64,000 nucleotides of DNA from DASRHY01 sp035650275 (lineage in GTDB: Bacteria; Actinomycetota; Actinomycetes; Propionibacteriales; Kribbellaceae): the NCBI GenBank assembly GCA_035650275.1, contig DASRHY010000019.1, positions 1 to 64,000 of the forward strand, given 5' to 3'. A program made the position numbers and the translations under genes. The notes below the pieces were generated by a model, which saw only the letters and a program-made list of their open reading frames with translations, was not told where the DNA came from and searched no databases. Positions 1-9,186 of the stretch are shown here, piece by piece (within the stretch, counting starts at the first letter, position 1; each line of letters opens with the position of its first letter).

Positions 1-491
1 GACTGCTCGACGACCTTGCGCAGCTTGTCCGGGTCGTCGCCGCGCAGCGTGAAGCTGACGCGGATCTGCTCGTAGCCGTTGCGGACCTCGTCGGACAGCC
101 CGAGGATGCCGAGCAGGTCGATGTCGCCCTCGACGGTGGACGAGACCTCGGTGAGGTTCACGCCCCGGGCCGCGGCGACGTTGGCGATCCCCGCGGTCAG
201 GCAGGCGGCCAGCGCGTGTAGCAGGTACTCGACCGGTGTCGGGCCGTTGTCGTTCCCGACCAGCACCGGCGGGTGGTCGGCGTCGAACGTGAACGGCTCG
301 CTGTGCGTCATCTCCTGCTTCGCGCCGTGGAACCCGTGGATCGTGGACCGGTTGTGCGTCCCGCTGATCCAGGTGTTGGTGGCCCGGAAGCGGAACTTCG
401 CGATGCCGGGGTCGCCCTTCACGGCGTCCAGCGTGGCGAACAGGGTCGCGGTGTCGACGCCGTTACGGACGGCGTTCTCGGTGACGGTCAT
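1..491 (-). CDS. OsmC family protein (3' end outside window)
   Basis: The reading frame begins at the ATG at 491 and runs off the left edge after 163 codons, so the C-terminus is missing. The visible part has the OsmC fold pattern: a beta-rich N-terminal half, then PTPVEYLLHALAACLTAG, which carries the conserved cysteine at the start of the long central helix, then a second strand/helix block (DDPDKLRKVVEQ). OsmC/Ohr proteins reduce organic peroxides with a cysteine pair. Only one of the two usual cysteines is visible, and the second could lie outside the window or be absent, so peroxidase activity is not assured. It is divergent from the large LuxR/NB-ARC regulator, with about 125 bases between the starts, so that regulator may control it. 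Confidence 0.85.
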   Translation of the reverse strand, partial: MTVTENAVRNGVDTATLFATLDAVKGDPGIAKFRFRATNTWISGTHNRSTIHGFHGAKQEMTHSEPFTFDADHPPVLVGNDNGPTPVEYLLHALAACLTAGIANVAAARGVNLTEVSSTVEGDIDLLGILGLSDEVRNGYEQIRVSFTLRGDDPDKLRKVVEQ

Positions 492-616
492 GCTGTTCCC
501 TCCATAGGATGGTTGGTGCTTCCTGTAGAGCGTCGCCGTACGACGGCGAGCCCACATCCGTACTGGACACGGATCTGCGGGTACGTGGATCGGGCCCGAG
601 GGTCGACACTGAGACG

Positions 617-3322
617 GTGACGACGGTGGGGGCCGCGAAGAACGCGGACGTGACGGCGCGGGAGGCCGAGGTGCTCGCGCTGATCGCCCGGCACCTCACC
701 AACGCCCAGATCGCCGAGGCGCTGTTCATCTCCCCGCGGACCGTCGAGACCCATGTCTCCGCCCTGCTGCGCAAGCTGGGACTGCCCGACCGGCGCAGCC
801 TGGCCCGGCACGCAGAGGCGATCCCGGGTCTGCTGGTGTCGACCGGACGGCCCGGACTGCCCGCGCCCGTGACTCCGTTCGTTGGCCGGCACGCTGAGCA
901 GGAGGCCCTGGTGGCGGCGCTTCGGGAGCACAGGATGGTGACCGCGACCGGGCCGGGCGGGGTCGGGAAGACCCGGCTGGCACTGAACGTCGCCGCGTCG
1001 ACCGCCGCGTCCTACCGCGACGGTGCGTGGTTCGTCGACCTCGTCCACTTGACCGATCCGGCGCTCGTCACCGCGGCCGTAGCGCAGACGCTCGGCGTAC
1101 CGGAGCAGGGCACCGGGTCGACCGAGCAGGCGCTGGTCGCCGCGCTCGCCGGTCGGGACGCGCTGGTGGTGCTGGACAACTGCGAGCATGTGCTCGACGG
1201 GGTGCGGGACTGCGTCGAGCGGATACTGGCCGGATGCCCGGACGTGCGGGTGCTCGCCACCAGCCGGACCCGGCTGCTCGGACCTTATGAGTCGGTGTAC
1301 GCCGTGCCGGGACTGTCGGACGAGGACAGTGTCGCGCTGTTCGCCGCCCGTTCCGGTGCCGCGTCCGAGTTCGACGCCCGACGGGTGACCGCGTTGTGCG
1401 AGGCGCTCGACGGGATCGCGCTGGCGATCGAGCTCGCCGCCGCCCGGTACGCGACCCTGGGCCTGGACGGTCTCGAGGCCGGGCTGGACGAGCGGCTGCG
1501 GTTCCTCACCGGCCGGGCGCGGCCGGGTGACCGGCACCGCTCGCTACGGGACGCCATCGCGTGGAGCTACGACCTGCTCACCCCGGATCACCGGTCGCTG
1601 CTGCGCTCGGTCGCCGTCTTCGCGGCCTGGTTCGATGTCGAGGCCGCCCACGTCGTCACCGGTACAGGGCGTGCGTTTGTCGCCGACGGACTGGCCCGGC
1701 TCGCGGAGCACAGCCTGCTCGTCGTCGAGCCCGGTACGCCGACCCGGTACCGTGCGCTGGAGACCATCCGGCAGTACGGCGCCGAGCAGCTCGAGCTCGC
1801 CGGTGAGCTCGACCAGGCCCGGACCGCCCACGAACGGTGGTGCCGCGGCGTCGTCGCCGCACTCCGCGAGGCCGAACCCGACGACGCCTGGTGCGCCCGG
1901 TTCGACCAGGTCGTCGACGACCTCGGCGCCGCCCTGGTCTGGAGTGCCGCGACGGCCGGCGCCGATGAGCTGGCGGCAGACCTGGCGGGTCTGCTGTTCA
2001 TGCGGGGATGGCCCGCCCAGGCGCAGCACCGTTACCAGCAGGCCACCGCACTGGCCGGGACGACCGCGGCGCGACTGCGATACCTGCGGCTGGCCGCCGG
2101 CGCGGCCGCCAGCCGGTTCGCGGGTGCCGACATCCTCCGGCTGCTCCGTTCCGCGGCCGACCTCGCAATCGAGACGGGCGACGGGCCAGGGGCAGTCCGG
2201 GACCTGGCGACCATGGCGATGTACATCGCCCGCTCACCCGGCATCATGTCCGAACCGCATCCGCCCGAGGAGGCGGTCGCCCTGCTCGAGGAGGCGCGGC
2301 TGCTGTCGGACGCCTCGCCTGGCGCGGAGGCCGCCCTCGCGACTGCGGAGGCTTTCGTCGAGGCCGCCGTCGAGCCGGGCAGGGTCGAGCCGGCGCGGCG
2401 TGCCGTCGCCCTGGCCGAACAGGCAGGCGACGGCATCTCGCACAGTGCTGCTCTGGACGTGCTGTGCTCCGAGCTGCTGGCGGTGCACGACATTCCCGGC
2501 GCGGTCGAGGTGATCCGGCGCCGTACCGAGGTGATGCGCCCGCTCGGCGTCTCGGCGATCACCGGGTACGAGGTCGTCGACGTCCACCTGATGGCCTCCG
2601 ACGTGTACCTCGCGGCCGGTGACTTGGCCGGTGCCGGGGACAACGCCGACCTGCTTGCGCGGCTGCCGTTCTACCGCGACGAACCTCACCTGAGGATCGC
2701 GCGGCGGATCAAGGTCGACGCGTTGGCCGGCGCCCTCGAGGACGTGGTCCGCAACGGCGAACGGTTCCGGGCCGGCTGGCAGCGGGCCGGGCGGCCGGTC
2801 GCGACGGATCTCGGCGCCGCCGCACACGCCGTCGCGATGGTGCACGGCATCCTCGGTGACGAGGACCGCCGGTCCGCCTGGCTGGAGATCACCGTCGCCG
2901 TCGGCGTCGCTGCGGAGCGACTGGCCGGCTGCGTGACCGGTTGGGCGCCGGTCTTCGACGCCCTGCTCGCGCTGCACCGCGACGACCCCGGCGCCGCCCT
3001 CGACCGGCTCAGTGCCGACCCCGACGACCCGGTGTGGCGGCGCTGGGGGAGCGGACTGTGGCGACCGTGGTACGCCGCACTCTGGGCGGAGGCCGCCGTC
3101 CTCGCCGGCCACCGCGACGCGGCGGTACGCATCGAGCGCAGCCGGCACGCCGCCCGCGACAACCCGATCGCCGCGGCCGTCGTCGAACGCGCCGCGGCCG
3201 TCGCGGCCCGCGACCACGACCAGTTGGTGCGGTTCGCGATCACCTTCGCGCAGCTCGGCTGTCCGTACCAGCAGGCCCGCACAGGCAGGCTCGCCGCCGG
3301 CTCAGACCACACACGCTCGTGA
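617..3322 (+). CDS. LuxR-type HTH / NB-ARC ATPase transcriptional regulator
   Basis: A 901-residue regulator. A LuxR-type helix-turn-helix lies at the N-terminus (about residues 12-65, TAREAEVLALIARHLTNAQI). An AAA/NB-ARC module follows with Walker A TGPGGVGKTR near residues 111-120, a Walker B-like LVVLDNCEH, and the ATSRTRLL sensor-like motif. The rest is an alpha-helical TPR-like region. Most large LuxR ATPases carry the HTH at the C-terminus, so this order is less usual. The frame is open further upstream (to 509), but the GTG at 617 is chosen because it matches the N-terminus of the close paralogue at 59210-61969 (VTTVGA in both). It is divergent from the OsmC gene and probably regulates a neighbour; the ligand is unknown. 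Confidence 0.9.
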   Translation: MTTVGAAKNADVTAREAEVLALIARHLTNAQIAEALFISPRTVETHVSALLRKLGLPDRRSLARHAEAIPGLLVSTGRPGLPAPVTPFVGRHAEQEALVAALREHRMVTATGPGGVGKTRLALNVAASTAASYRDGAWFVDLVHLTDPALVTAAVAQTLGVPEQGTGSTEQALVAALAGRDALVVLDNCEHVLDGVRDCVERILAGCPDVRVLATSRTRLLGPYESVYAVPGLSDEDSVALFAARSGAASEFDARRVTALCEALDGIALAIELAAARYATLGLDGLEAGLDERLRFLTGRARPGDRHRSLRDAIAWSYDLLTPDHRSLLRSVAVFAAWFDVEAAHVVTGTGRAFVADGLARLAEHSLLVVEPGTPTRYRALETIRQYGAEQLELAGELDQARTAHERWCRGVVAALREAEPDDAWCARFDQVVDDLGAALVWSAATAGADELAADLAGLLFMRGWPAQAQHRYQQATALAGTTAARLRYLRLAAGAAASRFAGADILRLLRSAADLAIETGDGPGAVRDLATMAMYIARSPGIMSEPHPPEEAVALLEEARLLSDASPGAEAALATAEAFVEAAVEPGRVEPARRAVALAEQAGDGISHSAALDVLCSELLAVHDIPGAVEVIRRRTEVMRPLGVSAITGYEVVDVHLMASDVYLAAGDLAGAGDNADLLARLPFYRDEPHLRIARRIKVDALAGALEDVVRNGERFRAGWQRAGRPVATDLGAAAHAVAMVHGILGDEDRRSAWLEITVAVGVAAERLAGCVTGWAPVFDALLALHRDDPGAALDRLSADPDDPVWRRWGSGLWRPWYAALWAEAAVLAGHRDAAVRIERSRHAARDNPIAAAVVERAAAVAARDHDQLVRFAITFAQLGCPYQQARTGRLAAGSDHTRS

Positions 3323-3486
3323 CGGCCCGCCGTCCGAAGTCGACCGCCGCGAGCACGGACGGGTCGGCGGCGGCCACCAGCTCGTGGTCGGCAGCACGCC
3401 GAGCGTGTCGAACAGTGCTGCGTTGGGAGTCGGGGCCGGAGCCGCCATTCCGCTTGCTGTCCAGCGCAGTGGTCGAAGATGGAACC

Positions 3487-4029
3487 ATGGCGGCGGAAGC
3501 GAGCGAGATCGTTCTGAGCAAGCAGGATCTTCGTGAGGTCACCGCGTTTGCCGCGGGGTGTGCGGAGGTGGTACTCGAGATATTCGAGGCCGATCAGCCG
3601 GACGACCCGCGACCTCGAGACGCGATTGGTGCTGCGTGGGAGTTCGCTCGGGGTGGTGAGCGTGGAAGATCTCTGCGCGACACAGCTTGGGCGGCGCTCA
3701 AGGCAGCCAATGGCGCGGACAGTGCGGCCGCGTGCGAGGCAGCGCGGGCAGCGATGTCTGCGGCAGGCGCCGCCTACTTGCATCCGCTGGCCAAGGCCAC
3801 CCAGGTCAAGCATGTTCTCGGAGCAGGCGCTTACGCGGCCAGAGCGGCCGAGCTTGTCGCCGGTGACGATCGGACCGTTGGAGCCGAACATGTTAGGCAA
3901 GCGGTGCATCGTGCGACACCAGTCGTCGTTGACGTGCTCAAACGCTTTCCGGCGGCACCGGGTGGCGGCGGACGGGTTGGTGAGTTGATCCGCATGCTGG
4001 ACGCTGCCCTTCGTCACAGACCGCGCTGA
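3487..4029 (+). CDS. Imm-5-like putative immunity protein
   Basis: A 180-residue, alanine-rich, all-helical soluble protein from the ATG at 3487. The opening LSKQDLREVTAFAAGCAE, followed by DPRPRDAIGAAWEFARG and runs of A-A-R/H helices, is the pattern I associate with the Imm-5-like putative immunity family, small proteins often annotated near polymorphic toxins. No toxin, ADP-ribosyltransferase or nuclease gene is visible beside it, so it would be an orphan. The immunity role is family-level knowledge, not shown here. It ends directly before the truncated MMPL gene. I am fairly sure it is a real gene and moderately sure of the family. Confidence 0.7.
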   Translation: MAAEASEIVLSKQDLREVTAFAAGCAEVVLEIFEADQPDDPRPRDAIGAAWEFARGGERGRSLRDTAWAALKAANGADSAAACEAARAAMSAAGAAYLHPLAKATQVKHVLGAGAYAARAAELVAGDDRTVGAEHVRQAVHRATPVVVDVLKRFPAAPGGGGRVGELIRMLDAALRHRPR

Positions 4030-5877
4030 GGGGCTGGGTATCGGACGGGCGCGGACCGGTCCGCGTTCGCGGGGCTGTCACGGGACAAGACCGTCGGTCC
4101 GGCCGTTTCCAGTGTGGACGGGAAAGCGCTCGTGCTCTCGGTGCCGATCGCTGGGGACAGCGCGACGGCGCCTGCGGTCGTCAAGCAGCTCAGGGCCGGG
4201 TTGGCCGACACCCCGGCTGGTCTGAAGGCCGTGGTCACCGGCTCGGCCGGGGTGCTCGCCGACGCCGACGAGGCTTTCGGCGACGTCGAGACCACGCTCC
4301 TGCTCGCGGCCGCCGGGGTGGTCGCACTTCTGCTCCTGGTCACCTACCGGAGCCCATTCCTGTGGATCGTGCCGCTCGCCTCGGTCGGGCTGGCGAGCCA
4401 GCTCGCCACCGGGGTTGTGTACCTGCTGGGCCGGTACATCGGCGTCACGGTGACCGATGCCAGCACCGCCCTCATGCTGATCCTGGTCTTCGGCGCGGGC
4501 ACGGACTACGCCCTGCTGCTGATCGCGCGCTACCGGGAGGAGCTGCGCCGCCATCCCAACCGGTACGCCGCCATGGCCGTCGCCTGGCGCCGGTCCATCC
4601 CGGCGATCCTGGCATCCGCGGCGACCGTCACGGTCGGGATGCTGTGCCTGCTCGCCGGCCAGATGAACGACATACGTGGGCTCGGTCCGGTGGCCGCGGC
4701 CGGCATCGTCGTGGCGTTCGCGGTCGTGACCACGCTGATGCCGGCAGTGCTCGTAATCCTCGGCAGGTGGATCTTCTGGCCCTTCATCCCGCGGTACGCG
4801 CCAACCGCCTGCGCCGACATGGCGCAGCAGCACCCCACCTGGCACCGGTTCGCCCAGGCGATCGGTCGGCGGCCCCGGCCGGTCTGGGCGATCACCGCAC
4901 TCGCGCTCGCCGCGCTGGCCTTCGGCATCTCCGGGCTGCGGTTCGGGCAGCCCGCGGACAAGCTGTACACCGAGGACGTCGGTTCGGTCGTCGGGCAGCG
5001 GCTTATCGAGGCGCATTATCCCGGTGGCACCTCCTACCCCGCCCAGATCATCGCGGCGGCCGGGAGCGCAGACAGGGTCGTCGCCGCGGCGGCGAGCGTC
5101 GACGGGGTGGCCGCCGCCAGGCAAGCGGCCCGGTCGGCGGACGGCCGGTGGGTACGGGTTGAAGCCGTGCTGGACGACCCGCCGGACTCCCCGGCCGCCA
5201 AGGCCGCGGTCCAGCGAATCCGGGACGTAGTGCACGCGGTTCCCGGGGCCGACGCGCTCGTGGGCGGCGAGACCGCCACCACGGTGGACATCGCGCGGGC
5301 GGCGGGCCGCGACGCCGCGGTTGTCATGCCGCTCATCCTCGGCGTGGTGCTCGTCGTTCTGGTGCTGCTGCTTCGTGCCCTGGTCGCGCCGCTGCTGCTG
5401 GCCGCCAGTGTGGTGCTGTCGTTCGCCGCGGCCATGGGCTCGGCCGGACTGATGTTCCACGCTATCGGCTACCCGGGCATCGCCCCCGCCCTGCCCCTGT
5501 GGGCGTACCTGTTCCTCGTGACGCTCGGCGTCGACTACACGATCTTCCTCATGACCAGGGCGAGGGAGGAGGTCGCCAAGGTCGGCAACCGCGACGGAGT
5601 CCTCTCCGCACTCACCATGACCGGCGGCGTCATCACCAGTGCCGGGGTCGTGCTGAGCGCCACCTTCGCGACGCTCGTGGTTCTGCCGGTGGTGATGGCG
5701 ATCCAGATCGGGCTGATCGTATCGATCGGCGTCCTGCTCGATGCGATCATCGTGCGCACGCTGCTCATCCCGACGCTCGCCGCAGACCTCGGCCCTCGGA
5801 TGTGGTGGCCCGGCCACCCGGCCCGCCACCTTGCCGAACCGCCCATCAGCCGAGACACCGCCGAACTGGCCGCATGA
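4030..5877 (+). pseudogene. 5'-truncated MMPL/RND-family transporter
   Basis: The frame is open from just after the stop at 4027-4029 to TGA at 5875-5877. The protein contains two RND-type membrane blocks: TM helices around LLLAAAGVVALLLLV, the GAGTDYALLLIARYREEL motif typical of MMPL proteins, and the second copy LGVDYTIFLMTRAREE. Full actinobacterial MMPL pumps have an N-terminal transmembrane helix and roughly 100 more residues before the first porter domain. These are missing, and homology-like sequence starts within about 10 codons of the stop of the upstream gene. A GTG at 4114 could still start a 587-residue product, but it would lack TM1. I read this as a decayed or truncated lipid/drug exporter at a genomic joint. 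Confidence 0.75.
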
Positions 5878-5908
5878 CTGTCGGCCGAAGGACCGGACAG
5901 GGGACACC

Positions 5909-6901
5909 ATGAAGGCGATTCGCTACCACAGGTATGGCTCACCGGACGTCCTCGCGCTCGAGGAAGTCGACCTGCCGGTCGCGGGCGACAACGACGTACT
6001 GGTCCGCGTGCGGGCAGCTTCCGTCAACCCGCTGGACTTCCACTTCATGAGGGGCACGCCGTACCTCGTCCGGAGTCAGGCCGGGCTGTCCCGGCCCAAG
6101 GCCACTGGGCTCGGTGCCGACATGGCCGGGCGCGTCGAGGCGGTGGGCAGGAACGTCACCAGGCTCCAGCCAGGGGACGAGGTGTTCGGTGCCCGCGATC
6201 TCAACGAGCGTCGCCGCGGCGGGACGTTCGCCGAGTACGTCAGCATCCACCAGGACCGAGCGGTGCTGGCCAAGCCGGCCAACCTGACCTTTGAGCAGGC
6301 CGCGTCCGTACCCATCGCGGCATTCACCGCCCTCCAGGCGCTTCGCGACAAGGGGCGGATCCAGCCCGGGCACAAGGTTCTGGTCAACGGCGCGGCGGGA
6401 GGAGTGGGCACGTTCGCGGTGCAGCTCGCCAAGGCGTTCGGCGCCGAGGTCACCGGCGTATGCAGCTCCAGGAATCTTGAGATGGTCCACTCGATCGGCG
6501 CCGACACGGTCGTCGACTACACCCGGGACGACTTCACCCGTACCGGACCGCGCTACGACCTGCTGGTCGACCTGGCAGGGAACCGGACCCTGTCGGAGAT
6601 GAGGCGCGTACTCGCCCCGAAGGGCACACTGGTCGGAGTCGGCGGACCGGTCGACGGTCTCTGGATCGGACCGCTGATCGGTCCGGCCAAGCTGCTCGCA
6701 CTCTCACTGGTCGTGCGCCAGACGATGGCTCCCATGCTGGCGCACAACAGCCGAGACGACCTCGTCGTCCTGCGCGATCTCATCGAGGCCGGAACGGTAG
6801 TCCCGGTCATCGACAGGACATACCCGTTGAGCCAGGTTCCCGAGGCAATCCGCTACCTCGAACACGGACACGCCAGGGGAAAGGTCGTCATCACCGTGTA
6901 A
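5909..6901 (+). CDS. NAD(P)-dependent quinone-oxidoreductase-like alcohol dehydrogenase (MDR family)
   Basis: A 330-residue zinc-free medium-chain dehydrogenase. The N-terminal GroES-like domain starts MKAIRYHRYGSPDVLALEEV. The Rossmann half carries VLVNGAAGGVGTFAVQLAKA (nucleotide-binding AAGGVG), and the C-terminus has PLSQVPEAIRYLEHGHARGK, typical of quinone oxidoreductases. The catalytic and structural zinc cysteines of true alcohol dehydrogenases are absent. Such enzymes reduce quinones or activated alkenes with NADPH. The ATG at 5909 lies 31 bases after the MMPL stop, so it was probably once co-transcribed with the transporter. The substrate cannot be deduced. Confidence 0.9.
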   Translation: MKAIRYHRYGSPDVLALEEVDLPVAGDNDVLVRVRAASVNPLDFHFMRGTPYLVRSQAGLSRPKATGLGADMAGRVEAVGRNVTRLQPGDEVFGARDLNERRRGGTFAEYVSIHQDRAVLAKPANLTFEQAASVPIAAFTALQALRDKGRIQPGHKVLVNGAAGGVGTFAVQLAKAFGAEVTGVCSSRNLEMVHSIGADTVVDYTRDDFTRTGPRYDLLVDLAGNRTLSEMRRVLAPKGTLVGVGGPVDGLWIGPLIGPAKLLALSLVVRQTMAPMLAHNSRDDLVVLRDLIEAGTVVPVIDRTYPLSQVPEAIRYLEHGHARGKVVITV

Positions 6902-6938
6902 GCCGACCGAGCTACTGCGAAGATCAGGGGCCGCAGGG

Positions 6939-6952
6939 TAGCGTCCCGTGCG
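6939..6952 (+). promoter_or_regulatory. Extended -10 of a probable leaderless promoter
   Basis: TAGCGT at 6939-6944 lies seven bases before the GTG at 6952, and there is no Shine-Dalgarno sequence. This is the usual spacing for leaderless actinobacterial transcripts that begin at the start codon. Confidence 0.4.
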
Positions 6953-7566
6953 TGGGCGCAGATCTCGACACCCGGCCTGTGGGGCCGGGAGAGCTGGCTG
7001 ATCTTGCGAGTCTGTTCGAGAGTCAGAGGACTACTCGCCACTGCTGGTGCATGGCGTTCTGCGTGGCCCGCGGCCAGTTCGCCGCTGGTTGGTTCGGTGG
7101 TGGGAACCGGCATCGCTTCGAGGCCATGGCGATGGTGAACGCAACGCCGATGGGGATCTTGGCGTCAGTGGCTCGCGAGCCGGTCGGTTGGTGCGCCTGC
7201 GGTCCGCGTTCGCGGTACGCCGGCGCCACGAGCGGACGAAGCCAGATCATGCGTAGTCGGGCGCGCGATGAGGATGCGAGCGTGTGGCTCCTGCCGTGCC
7301 TGTTCGTCCGGGTCGGGTACCGAGGTCAAGGGGTCACCTATGCGCTCGTGCGTGCCGCGGTCGAACTGGCCCGCCGCGAGGGTGCCGTCGCGATCGAAGG
7401 CTGGCCTCTGGCTGGGTCCGATCGGCAGTCCGCAGATGCGTTCCTCGGTCGAGAGACGGTGTTCGAGGATCTGGGGTTCAGCTGCGTCGAACAGCCCAAT
7501 CCGCAGCGCGTGATCATGCGACTTGAACTTCGTGGGGCGAGGAATCGCGGTCCGATGCAGAAGTAG
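6952..7566 (+). CDS. GNAT-family acetyltransferase with N-terminal Cys-Trp-Cys motif
   Basis: A 204-residue protein with the GNAT acetyl-CoA signature VRVGYRGQGVTYALVRAAV and a C-terminal strand GFSCVEQPNPQRVIMRLEL. The N-terminal part contains TRHCWCMAFC, and the region after motif A contains AIEGWPL. The same layout (Cys-Trp-Cys near residue 30, R/K-G-x-G, then I/V-E-G-Y/W-P) is found at 11598 and 57628 in this window, so the three form one subfamily. The acceptor substrate is unknown. The gene appears leaderless (TAGCGT seven bases upstream). The paired cysteines could be structural or redox-active, but nothing here tests that. Confidence 0.85.
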   Translation: MGADLDTRPVGPGELADLASLFESQRTTRHCWCMAFCVARGQFAAGWFGGGNRHRFEAMAMVNATPMGILASVAREPVGWCACGPRSRYAGATSGRSQIMRSRARDEDASVWLLPCLFVRVGYRGQGVTYALVRAAVELARREGAVAIEGWPLAGSDRQSADAFLGRETVFEDLGFSCVEQPNPQRVIMRLELRGARNRGPMQK

Positions 7567-7773
7567 TCATTACGCGGTGAGGAGCGAACCGAGAAACAAC
7601 GGGTCTGCAGGCGGTGCGGCGCCGTCGACGTAGGACCCAGATCGTTGCTGTTGCCGCTGCGACGGTCACGAGCGCCAGCGATCGCGTCGGCGAACCGCCA
7701 GGGCAGGGGCGGACCGGGGGCGGGGACCGCTCGCGGTGTGCGGGCGTCAGCACCGGCCATGGTCGGTGCCCGA

Positions 7774-8220
7774 TCAGTCGACCAATGGCGGTGTGTTGGC
7801 GGCGATCTCGGCGAACGGTAGCGGGCAGGTCGGGCTGTGGGCGCAGTCGATCAGGTCATCGCAGCCCGCGTCGAGCGCGGTGCGCAGACTGGCGTCGATC
7901 ACCGTCAGGTCGGCGATCTTGGCCTCGACGTCGGCCAACTTGTGCCGGGCTCTAGTCTGCAGGCCCGCGTTGGGTTTCGATCCGTGCCGGTGCCGCCCGG
8001 CTTCCAGCAGGTCGGAGATCTCGTCCAGGGTGAACCCGAGGCGCTGCGCGGCCTTGATCACCCGCAGGATGGTGACGGCCTCTGCGGGGTAGAGCCGGTG
8101 ACCGCCGGGGCTGCGGTCCGGCGCGGCCAGCAGCCCGCGCCGCTCGTAGTAGCGCAGAGTCTGCTGGTTGACGCCGGCCGCCTCGGCGATCTGCCCGGTG
8201 CGCAGCCACGCCGCGGTCAC
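7774..8220 (-). CDS. MerR-family transcriptional regulator (Cys-rich C-terminus)
   Basis: A 148-residue MerR regulator. The winged HTH is LRTGQIAEAAGVNQQTLRYY, then an ERRGLLAAPDRSPGGHRLYP wing and a long dimerisation helix. The C-terminal tail CDDLIDCAHSPTCPLPF carries three cysteines in the position where metal- or redox-sensing MerR proteins hold their ligand. The GTG start at 8220 overlaps the stop of the Cys-Cys gene upstream (GTGA), so the two are translationally coupled. It is the last gene of a three-gene unit that begins at 9136. The inducer is unknown; a thiophilic metal or a reactive species is an inference from the cysteines. Confidence 0.9.
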   Translation of the reverse strand: MTAAWLRTGQIAEAAGVNQQTLRYYERRGLLAAPDRSPGGHRLYPAEAVTILRVIKAAQRLGFTLDEISDLLEAGRHRHGSKPNAGLQTRARHKLADVEAKIADLTVIDASLRTALDAGCDDLIDCAHSPTCPLPFAEIAANTPPLVD

Positions 8221-8594
8221 GCTGGGGCCGCCGGTGTCAGCCCCGCTGCCGCCGCGGCCCGCTCGGCCAGCGCGTTCAGCACCTCGACGTGCGCAGCAGG
8301 CACCGCCACCTCCAGCAGCACCCGGCCCTCGGAGCCCGGCGTGAACGTGAAGCCGAAGAACGAGCAGCAACTCGATTCCCGCGCCGTCAGCTCGCGGGCT
8401 GCCACCTCGCTCGCGGCAGCCAGGCTCAGTCGCAGCACGGTCGGCGCTGTGCGCTCCAGGCCCAGCAGGCCAGTCGCGAACAGGCCGTCGAACTCGGCGA
8501 CCCGCAGCGGCTGCTCAGCCGAAGGCAGAGTGCAGGCCTGGGGCACCCAGCCGTCATCGTTCGCAGGGTTCAAGGTGACAGGTTCTGTCGTCAT
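8217..8594 (-). CDS. Small protein with Cys-Cys-x-Phe-Phe motif (first paralogue)
   Basis: A 125-residue soluble protein without signal peptide or membrane segment. The centre reads LTARESSCCSFFGFTFTPG, with an adjacent cysteine pair in a helix after an A-R-E triplet, then beta strands (GRVLLEVAVPAAHVEVL). The next gene upstream encodes a longer relative with AREKACCAFFAFEV. I recall such proteins next to MerR regulators in actinobacteria but know of no assigned function. Vicinal cysteines suggest binding of a thiophilic metal or thiol chemistry; that is inference. It overlaps both neighbours by four bases (ATGA at 8591-8594, GTGA at 8217-8220), so all three genes form one operon. Confidence 0.8.
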   Translation of the reverse strand: MTTEPVTLNPANDDGWVPQACTLPSAEQPLRVAEFDGLFATGLLGLERTAPTVLRLSLAAASEVAARELTARESSCCSFFGFTFTPGSEGRVLLEVAVPAAHVEVLNALAERAAAAAGLTPAAPA

Positions 8595-9136
8595 GCCTCG
8601 ACGGTAAACCTGTACCTAGGTATCGAATGCAACCCCGGTCCCAGCTCCGGTCCCGCACTGCTGGCATCGCCGGCCCTGTCGCCGACGTGGACACCGGTGT
8701 GGTTGCCGGTGTGGCGCACGCGGTGAATGGTGCCGGCGGGATTGGACTCGATGTCCAGGCCTTGCGGCGCGAGGCGTTGGCGCAGCTCGTCGAGGCTGGC
8801 CACGGCGGTGTCGGGCAGGGCGTAGAGCTCCGCGAGCGTGGCGCGGGCGTCGTCATCGTCGGATACCGCGGCGTCCCAGACCACCTCGTCGCCGCGGGTG
8901 CTGACCTCGAACGCGAAGAACGCACAGCACGCCTTCTCGCGCGCTGCCAAGTCCCGCACCCAGGGCGCGATCCCGGGCTCGGCGTGGAAGCGGAACCGGA
9001 TCCCCCCGGGGGTCCGTTCCCTGCCGATGAGCGCCCGGGTGAAGAGGTGCTGATATTCGGCGAGGCGCTCCTCGGCGGTGTCGGGGGCGTTGGTCATGTC
9101 GCAGACGATCGGCGTGGATGCTGCCGGGATGTCCAT
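8591..9136 (-). CDS. Protein with Cys-Cys-x-Phe-Phe motif (second, longer paralogue)
   Basis: A 181-residue protein starting at the ATG at 9136, chosen because AAGGAG sits at 9143-9148 on this strand; an in-frame start further upstream has no ribosome site. The core WVRDLAAREKACCAFFAFEV matches the neighbour's SCCSFFGF region and has the same predicted alternation of helix and strands. A C-terminal extension of about 60 residues (from IESNPAGTIHRVRHTGNH) is absent from the shorter paralogue and includes a Gly/His-rich stretch. It is the first gene of the operon driven by the MerR-type promoter at 9187-9218. Its function is unassigned. Confidence 0.78.
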   Translation of the reverse strand: MDIPAASTPIVCDMTNAPDTAEERLAEYQHLFTRALIGRERTPGGIRFRFHAEPGIAPWVRDLAAREKACCAFFAFEVSTRGDEVVWDAAVSDDDDARATLAELYALPDTAVASLDELRQRLAPQGLDIESNPAGTIHRVRHTGNHTGVHVGDRAGDASSAGPELGPGLHSIPRYRFTVEA

Positions 9137-9186
9137 GTGTGGCTCCTTGGGTGGTTGCTGAGGGTCCTTGCGGCGTGCTCGACCTG

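Noticed and set aside
4078..5910. 610-codon open frame on the minus strand opposite the MMPL gene
   Set aside because: The translation is His/Asp/Gly/Arg-rich low-complexity sequence without motifs, the typical antisense shadow of a high-GC gene.
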